Below, one piece after another: positions 7,980 to 15,323 of a stretch of 33,954 nucleotides of DNA. The DNA is from Micromonospora deserti (lineage in GTDB: Bacteria > Actinomycetota > Actinomycetes > Mycobacteriales > Micromonosporaceae). Each line of letters begins with the position of its first letter. Position 1 is the first letter of the stretch. The notes below the pieces were generated by a model that did no database searches, had not been told where the DNA came from, and saw only the letters and a list, made by a program, of their open reading frames with translations. The DNA lies in the NCBI RefSeq assembly GCF_003236335.1, contig NZ_POUB01000039.1, positions 1 through 33,954 of the forward strand. The letters run 5' to 3'. The translations under genes were made by a program, and so were the position numbers.

Positions 7980-8936
7980 GTGGACCTGCTCCGGCACCTG
8001 CGGCACTTCGTGGTGGTCGCCCAGGAGCTGCACTTCGGGCGGGCCGCCGAACTGCTCGGCATGGCGCAGCCGCCGCTGAGCCAGTCGGTGCAGCGGCTGG
8101 AGCGGGAACTGGCGGTCGAGCTGTTCGACCGCTCCCGCCGGCAGGTACGCCTCACGACAGCGGGTCAGCTGCTGCTCGGCGAAGCCGAGGAGCTGCTCGC
8201 CGGGGAGCGCCGGCTGCGCAACGTGGCCGGGCAGGTACGCGACGGCGTGCTCGGCGTGCTACGGGCCGGCGTGCCGCCCGAGACGCCGGCGGTGACCCTG
8301 CGCGCGCTGCTGGACCGGCTGGCCGAGCGGGCGCCCGGGCTCGACGTGGACCTGCACGAGCTGACCAGCGGCGAGCAGGAACGGATGCTGGCCGAGGGCC
8401 GGCTGGACGTCGGCCTGCTGCACCACCCCGTCGCCGACGGGGGGCTGCGTTTCGGCGCCCCGGTCGACGTACCGCTGGGGGTGCTGCTGCCGCGGACCTC
8501 GCCGCTGGCCCGGGCCCGGGAGGTCGAGCTGGCCGCCCTGGCCGGCCTCGACCTGGTCACCGCGCCGCGGGCCACCGCGCCGGGCTGGCACGACCACCTG
8601 CTCGACGTCTGCCGCCGGCACGGGTACACGCCGGCCCGGGTGCGCCCGGCGCGCAACCCGGAGTTCCTGTTCGGGCTGGTGCTGGCCGGCGGCGGGGTCG
8701 CCGTCGAACCGGCGGCCACGGCCCGGCGGGAGCCACGGATCGCCTGGCGCCCGGTCGCCGCCGTCCCGCTGGTCAAGCGGACCTCGGCGGCCTGGCCGCG
8801 CCGGGCCGCGCACCCCGCCGCACCGATGTTGGGGCAGCTCGCGGCCGAGGTGCTGGCCGCCGAGCCGGCCCCGCCGGCACCGCCGCCCGTGCCCGCGCCG
8901 CGCCCCTGGCCGGTGCTCTTCGACGAGGCGGGGTGA
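7980..8936 (+). CDS. LysR-family transcriptional regulator
   Basis: This 318-residue regulator has an N-terminal winged helix-turn-helix (HFGRAAELLGMAQPPLSQS, residues 20-38) with the typical LysR linker helix (VQRLERELAVELFDR). The C-terminal two-lobed effector-binding domain runs from about residue 90. The GTG at 7980 is the only start that keeps the full HTH. The gene is divergent from the beta-lactamase-like gene with 58 bases between starts. This is the classical layout in which a LysR protein activates the neighbouring gene from the shared promoter region and represses itself. I cannot pick out a convincing T-N11-A box. The C-terminal 20 residues are proline-rich. Confidence 0.9.
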   Translation: MDLLRHLRHFVVVAQELHFGRAAELLGMAQPPLSQSVQRLERELAVELFDRSRRQVRLTTAGQLLLGEAEELLAGERRLRNVAGQVRDGVLGVLRAGVPPETPAVTLRALLDRLAERAPGLDVDLHELTSGEQERMLAEGRLDVGLLHHPVADGGLRFGAPVDVPLGVLLPRTSPLARAREVELAALAGLDLVTAPRATAPGWHDHLLDVCRRHGYTPARVRPARNPEFLFGLVLAGGGVAVEPAATARREPRIAWRPVAAVPLVKRTSAAWPRRAAHPAAPMLGQLAAEVLAAEPAPPAPPPVPAPRPWPVLFDEAG

Positions 8937-9052
8937 GCCGTGCCGGGGATCACCCGGCAGCTTCCGGTGCCTTCGGGTAGGCATGAGGAATGGCAGGGAC
9001 GCGGAGCGCGCCGAAGCGCGTCCGCGCCCGACGACGGGCGAAGGAGCCGTTC

Positions 9053-9904
9053 GTGTCGCACACGATTCCCGACATCACCCTGAACGACGGCAACACCATC
9101 CCGCAGCTCGGCTTCGGCGTGTACCAGATCGAGCCGAGGGACACCGTCGAGGCGGTGAGCAAGGCCCTCGAGGTCGGCTACCGGCACATCGACACCGCCG
9201 AGATGTACGGCAACGAGGCCGAGGTGGGACAGACGATCCGCGCCTCCGGACTGGACCGGGGCGCGGTCTTCGTGACCAGCAAGCTGAACAACGGCTTCCA
9301 CCGGCCCGACGACGCCCGCAGGGCGTTCGAGTCGACCCTCGCCGCGCTGAAGACGGACTACATCGACCTGTTCCTCATCCACTGGCCGCTGCCGACCCGC
9401 TACGACGGCGACTTCGTCTCCACCTGGCGCACGCTGGAGGAGTTCCAGCGCGATGGGCGGGCCCGCTCGATCGGGGTGTCGAACTTCCAGGTGGCGCACC
9501 TGGAACGGCTGGCCGCCGAGGCGGACATGGTGCCGGCGGTCAACCAAATCGAAGTGCACCCGTACTTCGGCAACCAGGAGGTGCGGGCGTACGGCAGGGC
9601 GCACAACATCCTCACCGAGGCGTGGTCGCCCATCGCGCAGGGCAAGGTGCTCCGCGACCCGACCGTCGTCGACGTCGCCGAGCAGGTCGGCCGGACACCG
9701 GCACAGGTGGTGCTCCGCTGGCACGTGCAGCGCGGCGACATCGTCTTCCCCAAGTCGACCACCCCGGAGCGGATCGAGGAGAACTTCGGCGTCTTCGACT
9801 TCGAGCTGGACGACGTGGTGATGGAGCGGATCACCGAGCTGGACCGGGGCGAGGCCGGCCGGCAGGGCCCGAACCCGGACACCTTCGACTACATCCCGGC
9901 CTGA
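9053..9904 (+). CDS. Aldo/keto reductase
   Basis: This is a cytosolic NADPH-dependent reductase of the AKR superfamily, 283 residues, close to the 2,5-diketo-gluconate reductase/AKR5 group. It has the early motif LGFGVYQI, the DTAEMYGNEAEVG segment holding the catalytic Asp and Tyr, a Lys in TSKLNN, and LIHWPLP with the catalytic His. The C-terminal FPKSTTPERIEENFGVFDF is the family's NADPH-binding loop. I place the start at the GTG at 9053, which has AAGGAG 6 bases upstream. The longer in-frame start at 8990 would add a basic tail foreign to the family. Substrate is unknown. A strong hairpin follows the gene. Confidence 0.9.
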   Translation: MSHTIPDITLNDGNTIPQLGFGVYQIEPRDTVEAVSKALEVGYRHIDTAEMYGNEAEVGQTIRASGLDRGAVFVTSKLNNGFHRPDDARRAFESTLAALKTDYIDLFLIHWPLPTRYDGDFVSTWRTLEEFQRDGRARSIGVSNFQVAHLERLAAEADMVPAVNQIEVHPYFGNQEVRAYGRAHNILTEAWSPIAQGKVLRDPTVVDVAEQVGRTPAQVVLRWHVQRGDIVFPKSTTPERIEENFGVFDFELDDVVMERITELDRGEAGRQGPNPDTFDYIPA

Positions 9905-9935
9905 CGTAACACGGTGGCCGGCGGCGGCGCACGTA

Positions 9936-9961
9936 GAAGGGGCCATGATTGTGGCCCCTTC
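9936..9961 (+). terminator. Hairpin terminator after the aldo/keto reductase gene
   Basis: Perfect 10-bp arms (gaaggggcca / tggccccttc) enclose a 6-base loop 32 bases after the stop codon. There is no T-tract. It lies just before the ribosome binding site of the next gene, so it could also act as an attenuator for the lipoprotein gene. Confidence 0.6.
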
Positions 9962-9987
9962 CGGCGTACGGAAGGACCTGCCCCCCA

Positions 9988-10689
9988 ATGACGCGCCGCC
10001 GTATCCCGCTGGTCCTGGTGTCGATGCTGGCGCTGGCCGCCACCACGGCCTGCGCGCCGACGTCGGCCGTCGAGACACCCCGCTGGCAGGTGCCCCCGTC
10101 GGCGTCGGCCACCCCGACGGCGCCGACGCCGAAACCCGCCCCGGTCTCCACCGCCGAGGTCCGCAGCCGGGTGAAGGCGGCGATGCTGGAGCTCGACGCC
10201 GACTTCCACCCGGAGACGGCGGAGCTCACCGAGGAGAACACCGAGGCGTGGAAGCTGATCTCGCCGTGCCGGGACAGCCTGCCCTCGGACCGGCGCCGCA
10301 CCGCCTACCGCGAGCGGGTCTGGGACGGCGAGACGATCTGGATCCGGCAGTACGTGGTCGGCTACCTCGAGGTGCCCGGACGCAAGCTCGCCGACGAGCT
10401 GCGCGCGACGCTGAAGACGTGCAAGCAGTACGAGGTGCCGGGCGACGGCCGGACGTCGGTGATCGTGCGCCCCTCGTCCCCGCCGGTGCCCGACGGTCCC
10501 GACGCGATCGCCTTCTGCGAGAAGCTGACCGGCCAGGCCATTCGGCACCAGTGCACGCTGCTGCTGGTGCGGGGCAACTTCGTGCTCCAGGTGGACGCCT
10601 CGGCCGGCAACGGCGACCTGGCCGGCGGCACCGAGCTGCTCACCAAGCTCGCCCCGCTCGCCACCGCCGCCCTGCAGCGGGCCGCCTGA
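9988..10689 (+). CDS. Putative lipoprotein of unknown function
   Basis: This 233-residue protein starts MTRRRIPLVLVSMLALAATT, followed by Ala-Cys at residues 21-22. This is a basic, hydrophobic lipoprotein signal peptide with a degenerate lipobox. A Pro/Ala/Thr-rich linker (about 25-50) follows, then a compact domain with a possible disulfide partner set (Cys residues in SPCRDS, KTCKQY, AFCEKL and HQCTLL). The four cysteines are spaced like two disulfides, consistent with an extracellular location. I do not recognise the domain. I prefer the ATG at 9988 over in-frame 9949 because the signal peptide then begins the protein and GAAGGA lies 11 bases upstream. Confidence 0.75.
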   Translation: MTRRRIPLVLVSMLALAATTACAPTSAVETPRWQVPPSASATPTAPTPKPAPVSTAEVRSRVKAAMLELDADFHPETAELTEENTEAWKLISPCRDSLPSDRRRTAYRERVWDGETIWIRQYVVGYLEVPGRKLADELRATLKTCKQYEVPGDGRTSVIVRPSSPPVPDGPDAIAFCEKLTGQAIRHQCTLLLVRGNFVLQVDASAGNGDLAGGTELLTKLAPLATAALQRAA

Positions 10690-10704
10690 CCCCGCCCGTG
10701 CCCT

Positions 10705-10854
10705 CCACCGGCGGCGCGCCGCGAACAGCGGCGAGGTGCCAAGCAGCTCGGTGACCAGCGCCGCGAGACCACGGTCGTCCGGGTGGCGGCCGTACGCGGC
10801 GCGCAGGTCGGCGACGGAGGTGCGGGCGAAGCCCAGCGCGTCCGGATCGGACCA
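10705..10854 (-). pseudogene. Fragment of an MmyB-type XRE-family regulator
   Basis: About 50 codons on the minus strand read WSDPDALGFARTS, VADLRAAYGRHPDD and LVTELLGTSPLFAARRRW. This is the pattern of the ligand-binding domain (MmyB-LBD) of actinobacterial XRE-family regulators, where an RxxAGRHPDD..L..LV.EL...SP.F...W segment is conserved. There is no HTH domain upstream and no proper C-terminus downstream, so only an internal piece remains. It sits directly against another fragment on the opposite strand. The homology call is from pattern memory and needs a protein search. Confidence 0.5.
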
Positions 10855-10859
10855 GTGCC

Positions 10860-10979
10860 CCGGAGCAGGGCGCGGAGGTGAGCGTGCACCTGGCGACGCT
10901 CCGGGCGGACGGGCCGAGCGGGCTGCTGTGGGGGTACCAGATGGACGCCGGGGGCGGGTACGGGGTGCTGCCCTGGTGA
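10860..10979 (+). pseudogene. C-terminal gene remnant of unknown family
   Basis: A plus-strand frame reads EQGAEVSVHLATLRADGPSG, then LLWGYQMDAGGGYGVLPW and a stop. Codon third positions are GC-rich as in real genes of this genome. There is no start codon or ribosome binding site, and the 5' side is cut off by the neighbouring antisense fragment. It looks like the last 38 codons of a lost gene. The family is not recognised, and coincidence cannot be excluded. Confidence 0.3.
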
Positions 10980-10983
10980 GGGC

Positions 10984-11014
10984 TTGACCTCGAGTGCGCT
11001 CGATGGTCGAGGCT
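10984..11014 (+). promoter_or_regulatory. MerR-type promoter/operator
   Basis: The -35 box TTGACC (10984-10989) is followed after 19 bases by a weak -10 element GAGGCT (11009-11014). The overlong spacer carries a dyad, ctcgag-tgcg-ctcga, with the outer bases nearly symmetric. An overlong 19-bp spacer with an internal palindrome is the hallmark of promoters twisted into register by MerR-family activators. The aldo/keto reductase start follows at 11048. No merR gene is in the window, so the regulator would act from elsewhere. Confidence 0.55.
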
Positions 11015-11047
11015 GGCCGGCGACGCACTCGTCCCACGGGAGGACCC

Positions 11048-12037
11048 ATGAGATACCGCAGCATCGGCACCGACCCGGCGACCCGCCGCCAGGTCAGTGT
11101 GCTCAGCCTCGGCGCGATGCTCTTCGGCACCGCCACCGACGAGGCCACGTCGTACGCCATCCTCGACCGGTACGTCGAAGCCGGCGGGACGTTCATCGAC
11201 ACCTCCGACAACTACGCCTTCTGGATGAACGGCGGTCAGGGCGGGGAGAGCGAGGATCTGCTCGGCCGGTGGCGGCGTAGCCGGGGCGTCGGCGACGAAA
11301 TCGTGATCGCCACCAAGCTCGGCGCACGACCGCTGGCGCCCGGCACCAGCTACACGGACAATCCGGAGGGCCTGTCGGCGAAGGTGATCCGGGAGTCCGC
11401 GGACCGCAGCCGGGAACGCCTCGGCGTGGCGAAACTGGACCTGCTCTACGCCCACATCGAGGACCGGAGGGTGCCGCTGCGGGAGACCGTGGAGGGCTTC
11501 GCCGAGCTGGTGGCCGAGGGCATCGTGGGCCTGCTCGGGGCCAGCAACCACCGGGCGTGGCGGGTGGAGCGGGCCCGCTCGCTGGCAGCCGCGTCCGGTC
11601 TGCCGGGGTACGAGGTGCTCCAGTACCACCACAGCTACCTGCACCGGCGCACCGACCTGCCGAGCGAGCTCGACCCGGACGGTGATCCGGGCTCGGCGGG
11701 CGGGGACCTGCTCAGCTACCTGCGGGCCGAGCCGCGGCTGACACTGGTCGCCTACTCGCCGCTGCTCAAGGGTGCGCTCAGCCGGGCGGACAAGCCGCTG
11801 GGCCCGGAGTACGACCTGCCGAGCGCTCCCCGGCGGCTGGCCGCGCTGCGGGACGTGGCGGCGGAGACCGGGGCCACGGTCAACCAGGTGGTGCTGGCCT
11901 GGTTGATCGGGGGTGAGGTGCCAGCGATCCCGCTCGTCGGCGCCTCGTCGGTGGCCCAGTTGGAGGAGAGTCTGGCCGCCGTTGACCTGGAACTGACCGC
12001 CGACCAGCGGCACCGGCTCGACGCCACTGGTGACTGA
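11048..12037 (+). CDS. Aldo/keto reductase
   Basis: This 329-residue NADPH-dependent oxidoreductase is of the AKR11/13-like branch. It starts RYRSIGTDPATRRQVSVLSL with the usual beta-strand, then has GTFIDTSDNYAFW (catalytic Asp and Tyr, about residues 50-62), IATKLGARP (catalytic Lys) and LLYAHIEDRRVPLRE (catalytic His). It ends with the VNQVVLAWLIG cofactor helix. An insert around NGGQGGESEDLLGRW is typical of the longer AKRs. The ATG at 11048 has GGGAGG 4-10 bases upstream. The MerR-type promoter in front suggests induction by a small hydrophobic or reactive compound. The substrate is unknown. It shares only the fold with the reductase at 9053. Confidence 0.9.
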   Translation: MRYRSIGTDPATRRQVSVLSLGAMLFGTATDEATSYAILDRYVEAGGTFIDTSDNYAFWMNGGQGGESEDLLGRWRRSRGVGDEIVIATKLGARPLAPGTSYTDNPEGLSAKVIRESADRSRERLGVAKLDLLYAHIEDRRVPLRETVEGFAELVAEGIVGLLGASNHRAWRVERARSLAAASGLPGYEVLQYHHSYLHRRTDLPSELDPDGDPGSAGGDLLSYLRAEPRLTLVAYSPLLKGALSRADKPLGPEYDLPSAPRRLAALRDVAAETGATVNQVVLAWLIGGEVPAIPLVGASSVAQLEESLAAVDLELTADQRHRLDATGD

Positions 12038-12107
12038 GCCGGCGTCTCCCATCCACGGACCGTGGCATAGTGATCGCCGAGGCGCTGTGGCTGCTGACCT
12101 GCCTCGC

Positions 12108-12608
12108 TCAGCCGGTCAGGTCGAGCCGCCAGTCGTTTGAGCGCATCAGGTGGCCTGGCGGGTACTCGAACTCGGTCTCGCCGAGCAGCGTGAAGCCGGT
12201 CTTGCGGCAGACCGCGTTGGAGGCCGGGTTGCCCACCGACGGGTAGGCGTGCGCCCACCGACGGCTACGCCGGGCGCTGGCCGCCGCCACCGCCGCACGC
12301 ACCGCCGCGGTGGCCAGCCCCCTGCCCTGGTACGCGGGCAGCACCGCCCAGCCCAGCTCGTAGACCCGCGCGCCGCGCCAGTCGCGTTCCCAGTAGCCGA
12401 CGCTGCCCACCCTGGCGCCGTCGGGCAGCACCACGGTGTACATGCAGCCCTGCCCGGTGCCGGCGAAGCGCACGTAGCGGCCGTGCCGGGCGACGACCTG
12501 CCCGTCGGTCTCCGGGCCGCCGGTGTGCGCCCGGACCTCCGGCGCGTTGAGCTGCCGCAGCAGGTCGAGGCCGTCCTCGCCCCACGGCTCGATCCGCACG
12601 CCCGTCAT
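12108..12608 (-). CDS. GNAT-family N-acetyltransferase
   Basis: This 166-residue protein has the GNAT fold. The acetyl-CoA-binding motif A is ELGWAVLPAYQGRGLATAAV at about residues 80-99 (Q/RxxGxG/A form), and motif B contains NPASNAVCRKTGFTLLGE near the C-terminus. It resembles RimJ/RimL-like or small-molecule acetyltransferases; the acceptor cannot be told. I place the start at the ATG at 12608, where a G-rich ribosome binding site (GAGGGGGG) precedes. The in-frame upstream extension to 12794 overlaps the divergent promoter region and lacks family sequence. Confidence 0.85.
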   Translation of the reverse strand: MTGVRIEPWGEDGLDLLRQLNAPEVRAHTGGPETDGQVVARHGRYVRFAGTGQGCMYTVVLPDGARVGSVGYWERDWRGARVYELGWAVLPAYQGRGLATAAVRAAVAAASARRSRRWAHAYPSVGNPASNAVCRKTGFTLLGETEFEYPPGHLMRSNDWRLDLTG

Positions 12609-12677
12609 CGCGCCCCCCTCGTCGCGGCGTCCAGTGAACCAGCCGCCACCGACATTCCGGGGACGCGCCGCCCGATC

Positions 12678-12696
12678 CGCTAGATGCGATCTAGCG
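12678..12696. promoter_or_regulatory. Perfect palindrome, likely operator of the reductase/ABC exporter operon
   Basis: The arms cgctaga and tctagcg (7 bp, perfect) flank tgcga. The site is 60 bases upstream of the FMN reductase start and 70 bases upstream of the divergent acetyltransferase start. Its size fits a TetR-, MarR- or PadR-type repressor site. DrrAB-type exporters are commonly controlled by such repressors, but no regulator gene is adjacent here. Confidence 0.5.
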
Positions 12697-12756
12697 AGGT
12701 GCCGGCCGCCGTCTCGCGCCTGCCCGGTGAGGCCCGGCGGAGACGGGAGGGGAAGC

Positions 12757-13308
12757 ATGGCGCCGCTACAGCTTGCCGTGATCATCGGCAGCACCCGTGA
12801 GGGGCGGATGGGCGACCGGGTCGGTCGCTGGTTCGTCGACCAGGCGCGGCAGCACGACCAGGTGACGGTGACGGTCGTCGACCTCGCCGACTACGACTTC
12901 CCCGCCAGCTACCCGGCCGAGCCGACCGCGCCGATGCGGTCGTTCGCCGCCCGGATCGGCCAGGCGGAGGCGTTCGTGGTGGTCACACCCGAGTACAACC
13001 ACAGCTTCCCGGCCTCGGTGAAACAGGCGATCGACTACGCGTACGACGAGTGGCAGGCCAAGCCGGTCGGTTTCGTGTCGTACGGCTGCGGTTCAGTGGG
13101 CCTGCACGCGGTCGACCAGCTCCGCACGGTCTTCACCGCACTGCACGCCGTCACCATGCGTGACGTTGTCGGTGTCGACCTGCTCTGCGACGAACCGATG
13201 CTGGCCACGGACGAGCTGGGCCGGACCGCCGGCGTCCTGCTCGACCAGCTGTGCTGGTGGGGCCTGGCCCTGCGCGACGGCCGCGCCAGGCGCCCGTACG
13301 TCTCCTGA
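12757..13308 (+). CDS. NADPH-dependent FMN reductase family protein
   Basis: This 183-residue flavodoxin-like protein has the FMN phosphate-binding loop [15 protein letters not shown] at about residues 9-23 and the second family motif [20 protein letters not shown] near residues 73-92. Relatives reduce FMN, quinones, azo dyes or chromate with NAD(P)H. The ATG at 12757 has GGGAGGGG just upstream. The DrrA-like gene follows after only 25 bases on the same strand, so the three genes to 15198 probably form one operon. That suggests a joint role in handling and exporting a redox-active or planar compound, which is inference. Confidence 0.9.
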   Translation: MAPLQLAVIIGSTREGRMGDRVGRWFVDQARQHDQVTVTVVDLADYDFPASYPAEPTAPMRSFAARIGQAEAFVVVTPEYNHSFPASVKQAIDYAYDEWQAKPVGFVSYGCGSVGLHAVDQLRTVFTALHAVTMRDVVGVDLLCDEPMLATDELGRTAGVLLDQLCWWGLALRDGRARRPYVS

Positions 13309-13333
13309 CTGTTCGCGAAGAAAGGTAGAGATC

Positions 13334-14347
13334 ATGAGCAGACGCAGTACCGGCCTGGCCATCGAGGCCGACGGCCTGACCAAGTCGTTCGGGGACACCC
13401 TGGCGTTGAGCGGCATGGACCTCCGGGTCCCCGCCGGCACCGTCTACGGGCTGCTCGGCCCGAACGGTGCCGGCAAGACCACCGCGGTACGGGTACTGGC
13501 GACGCTGCTGCGCCCCGACGGCGGCCGGGCGCGGGTCTTCGGCCACGACGTGGTCGAGCAGGCCGACGCCGTCCGGGCTCGGGTCAGCCTGACCGGCCAG
13601 TACGCCTCGGTGGACGAGGACCTGACCGGGTTGGAGAACCTGATGCTCCTCGGTCGGCTGCTCGGGCACCGCAAGCCGGCCGCCCGGGAACGCGCCGAGC
13701 GCCTGCTCGCCGCGTTCGGCCTGACCGAGGCGGCCGACCGCCAGGTCAAGAAGTACTCCGGCGGCATGCGCCGGCGCATCGACATCGCGGCGAGCATCCT
13801 GAACACCCCCGACCTGCTCTTCCTCGACGAGCCGACGACGGGGCTGGACCCGCGCAGCCGCAACCAGGTGTGGGAGATCGTCCGGGCCGTCGTGGCGCAC
13901 GGCACGACCGTGCTGCTGACCACGCAGTACCTGGACGAGGCCGACCAGCTCGCCGGCCGTATCGCAGTCGTCGACCACGGCCGGGTGATCGCGGAGGGCA
14001 CGCCGGGTGAGCTGAAGTCCTCGGTCGGCTCCGGCACGGTGCACGTGCGACTACGCGACCCGGGGCAGCGGCCGGAGGCCGAGCGGCTGCTCCGGGCGGC
14101 GCTCGGCGTTCCGGTGCAGCTCGAACCCGACCCGGTGGCGCTGACGGCCCGGGTCGGCGGCGACGGCAGCGACCTGGACGCCAGCGAGCAGGCCGCCCGG
14201 GCGCTCGGTGACCTGTCCCGCGCCGGCGTCGTCGTCGACGACTTCTCCCTCGGCCAGCCGAGCCTGGACGAGGTCTTCCTGGCCCTGACCGACCACCCCG
14301 CCGTCGCGGCCGACGAGCGGGACGACGAGCTGGAGGCAGCCCGATGA
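13334..14347 (+). CDS. DrrA-like ABC transporter ATP-binding subunit
   Basis: This 337-residue protein is the nucleotide-binding subunit of a DrrAB-type exporter. It has Walker [10 protein letters not shown] at residues 42-50, a Q-loop [15 protein letters not shown], the signature YSGGMRRR, and Walker [13 protein letters not shown]. The H-loop position reads [11 protein letters not shown] with Gln in place of the usual His, a feature of the DrrA family itself rather than decay. The C-terminal 90 residues match the DrrA extension ([20 protein letters not shown] onward). It overlaps the permease gene by 4 bases (ATGA). Known relatives export anthracyclines and other drugs or lipids. The cargo here is unknown. 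Confidence 0.93.
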   Translation: MSRRSTGLAIEADGLTKSFGDTLALSGMDLRVPAGTVYGLLGPNGAGKTTAVRVLATLLRPDGGRARVFGHDVVEQADAVRARVSLTGQYASVDEDLTGLENLMLLGRLLGHRKPAARERAERLLAAFGLTEAADRQVKKYSGGMRRRIDIAASILNTPDLLFLDEPTTGLDPRSRNQVWEIVRAVVAHGTTVLLTTQYLDEADQLAGRIAVVDHGRVIAEGTPGELKSSVGSGTVHVRLRDPGQRPEAERLLRAALGVPVQLEPDPVALTARVGGDGSDLDASEQAARALGDLSRAGVVVDDFSLGQPSLDEVFLALTDHPAVAADERDDELEAAR

Positions 14348-15198
14348 GCAACGCCACCACCACGACCGGGCGGGCCCCGTCGGTCTACGTGCCGTCCGCC
14401 GAGGCGCTGTCGACCGTCCTCGCGCCCGGGGCGCGACCGCCCCGGCCGAGCGCGCTGTCGGCGTCACTGACGTTCGGCTGGCGGGCCCTGCTGAAGATCA
14501 AGCACGTGCCGGAGCAGCTGTTCGACGTGACGGCGTTCCCGATCATCATGGTGCTGATGTTCACGTACCTGTTCGGCGGGGCGCTCGCCGACAGCCCCCG
14601 TGACTACCTGCAGTTCTTCCTGCCCGGCATCATGGTGACAAGCGTCGTCATGATCACCATGTACACCGGCGTCGGGCTGAACACCGACATCGAGAAGGGT
14701 GTCTTCGACCGGTTCCGGACGCTGTCGGTGTGGCGCCCCGCCGCGCTGGTCGGCATGATCTTCGGCGACGTGCTGCGGTACGTCCTCGCCGCCCTGGTCA
14801 TCCTCGGCGTCGGGCTGGTGCTGGGCTTCCGGCCCGACGGGGGTGTGCTTGGGGTGCTGGCCGGGATCGGTCTGCTGGTGGTCTTCTCGTTCGCGTTCTC
14901 CTGGGTGTGGACATTCTTCGGCCTGATCCTGCGTAGCGAGAAGTCCGTGATGGGGGTCAGCATGATGGTGCTGTTCCCGCTGACGTTCCTGAGCAACGTG
15001 TTCGTCGACCCGGGCACCATGCCCGGCTGGCTGCAGGCGTTCGTCAAGGTCAACCCCATCACCCACCTGGTGGCGTCGGTACGCTCGGCGATGGCGGGGG
15101 CGTCGGATCCGTCGAACACGATGTGGATGCTGCTGTGGAGCGCCGGGTTCGTGGTGGTCTTCGGCGCGCTCACGATGTACCGCTACAACCGCCGCTGA
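14344..15198 (+). CDS. DrrB-like ABC-2 transporter permease
   Basis: This 284-residue inner-membrane partner of the preceding ATPase belongs to the ABC-2 permease family with about six membrane segments. The segment [20 protein letters not shown] and the conserved [16 protein letters not shown] near residues 217-232 match daunorubicin-resistance DrrB and related exporters. An N-terminal cytoplasmic region of about 40 residues precedes [18 protein letters not shown], the usual coupling segment. Translation is coupled to the ATPase by an ATGA overlap. A strong hairpin closes the operon 6 bases after the stop. Confidence 0.92.
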   Translation: MSNATTTTGRAPSVYVPSAEALSTVLAPGARPPRPSALSASLTFGWRALLKIKHVPEQLFDVTAFPIIMVLMFTYLFGGALADSPRDYLQFFLPGIMVTSVVMITMYTGVGLNTDIEKGVFDRFRTLSVWRPAALVGMIFGDVLRYVLAALVILGVGLVLGFRPDGGVLGVLAGIGLLVVFSFAFSWVWTFFGLILRSEKSVMGVSMMVLFPLTFLSNVFVDPGTMPGWLQAFVKVNPITHLVASVRSAMAGASDPSNTMWMLLWSAGFVVVFGALTMYRYNRR

Positions 15199-15204
15199 CG
15201 GATG

Positions 15205-15240
15205 ACGGCGGGCGCCGCCGGCGAGAACGGCGCCCGCCGT
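15205..15240. terminator. Hairpin terminator closing the exporter operon
   Basis: Perfect 13-bp arms (acggcgggcgccg / cggcgcccgccgt) enclose a 10-base loop immediately after the permease stop. The next gene converges from the right with its stop at 15324, so the hairpin may serve both. Confidence 0.7.
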
Positions 15241-15323
15241 GCGGGGCGCCTGGATCGCCTCGGTCCGCCCGGCGCGAGGCGGGCCGGGTGATCCGGCTTT
15301 CCAGCTCGCTGATGATGTCGTCG

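Noticed and set aside
6318..8033. Long minus-strand frame of 571 codons over the hydrolase and beta-lactamase-like genes
   Set aside because: It is shifted relative to both well-supported genes and reads as low-complexity Arg/Ala/Gly sequence.
7922..8155. Upstream extension of the beta-lactamase-like gene that might supply a signal peptide
   Set aside because: It overlaps the HTH-coding part of the LysR gene and encodes a Ser/Arg-rich, non-hydrophobic stretch.
8997..9023. Inverted repeat ggacgcg/cgcgtcc upstream of the aldo/keto reductase
   Set aside because: Short arms of pure GC-rich sequence are expected by chance at this base composition, and nothing else supports a site.
12053..12065. 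Small palindrome ccacgg-a-ccgtgg between convergent genes
   Set aside because: A 6-bp stem with a 1-base centre cannot form a proper hairpin, and it is not in a promoter.
13334..14347. Gln instead of His in the H-loop of the ABC ATPase, first taken as a lost catalytic residue
   Set aside because: The TTQYLDEAD form is usual in the DrrA family, so it is not a sign of decay.
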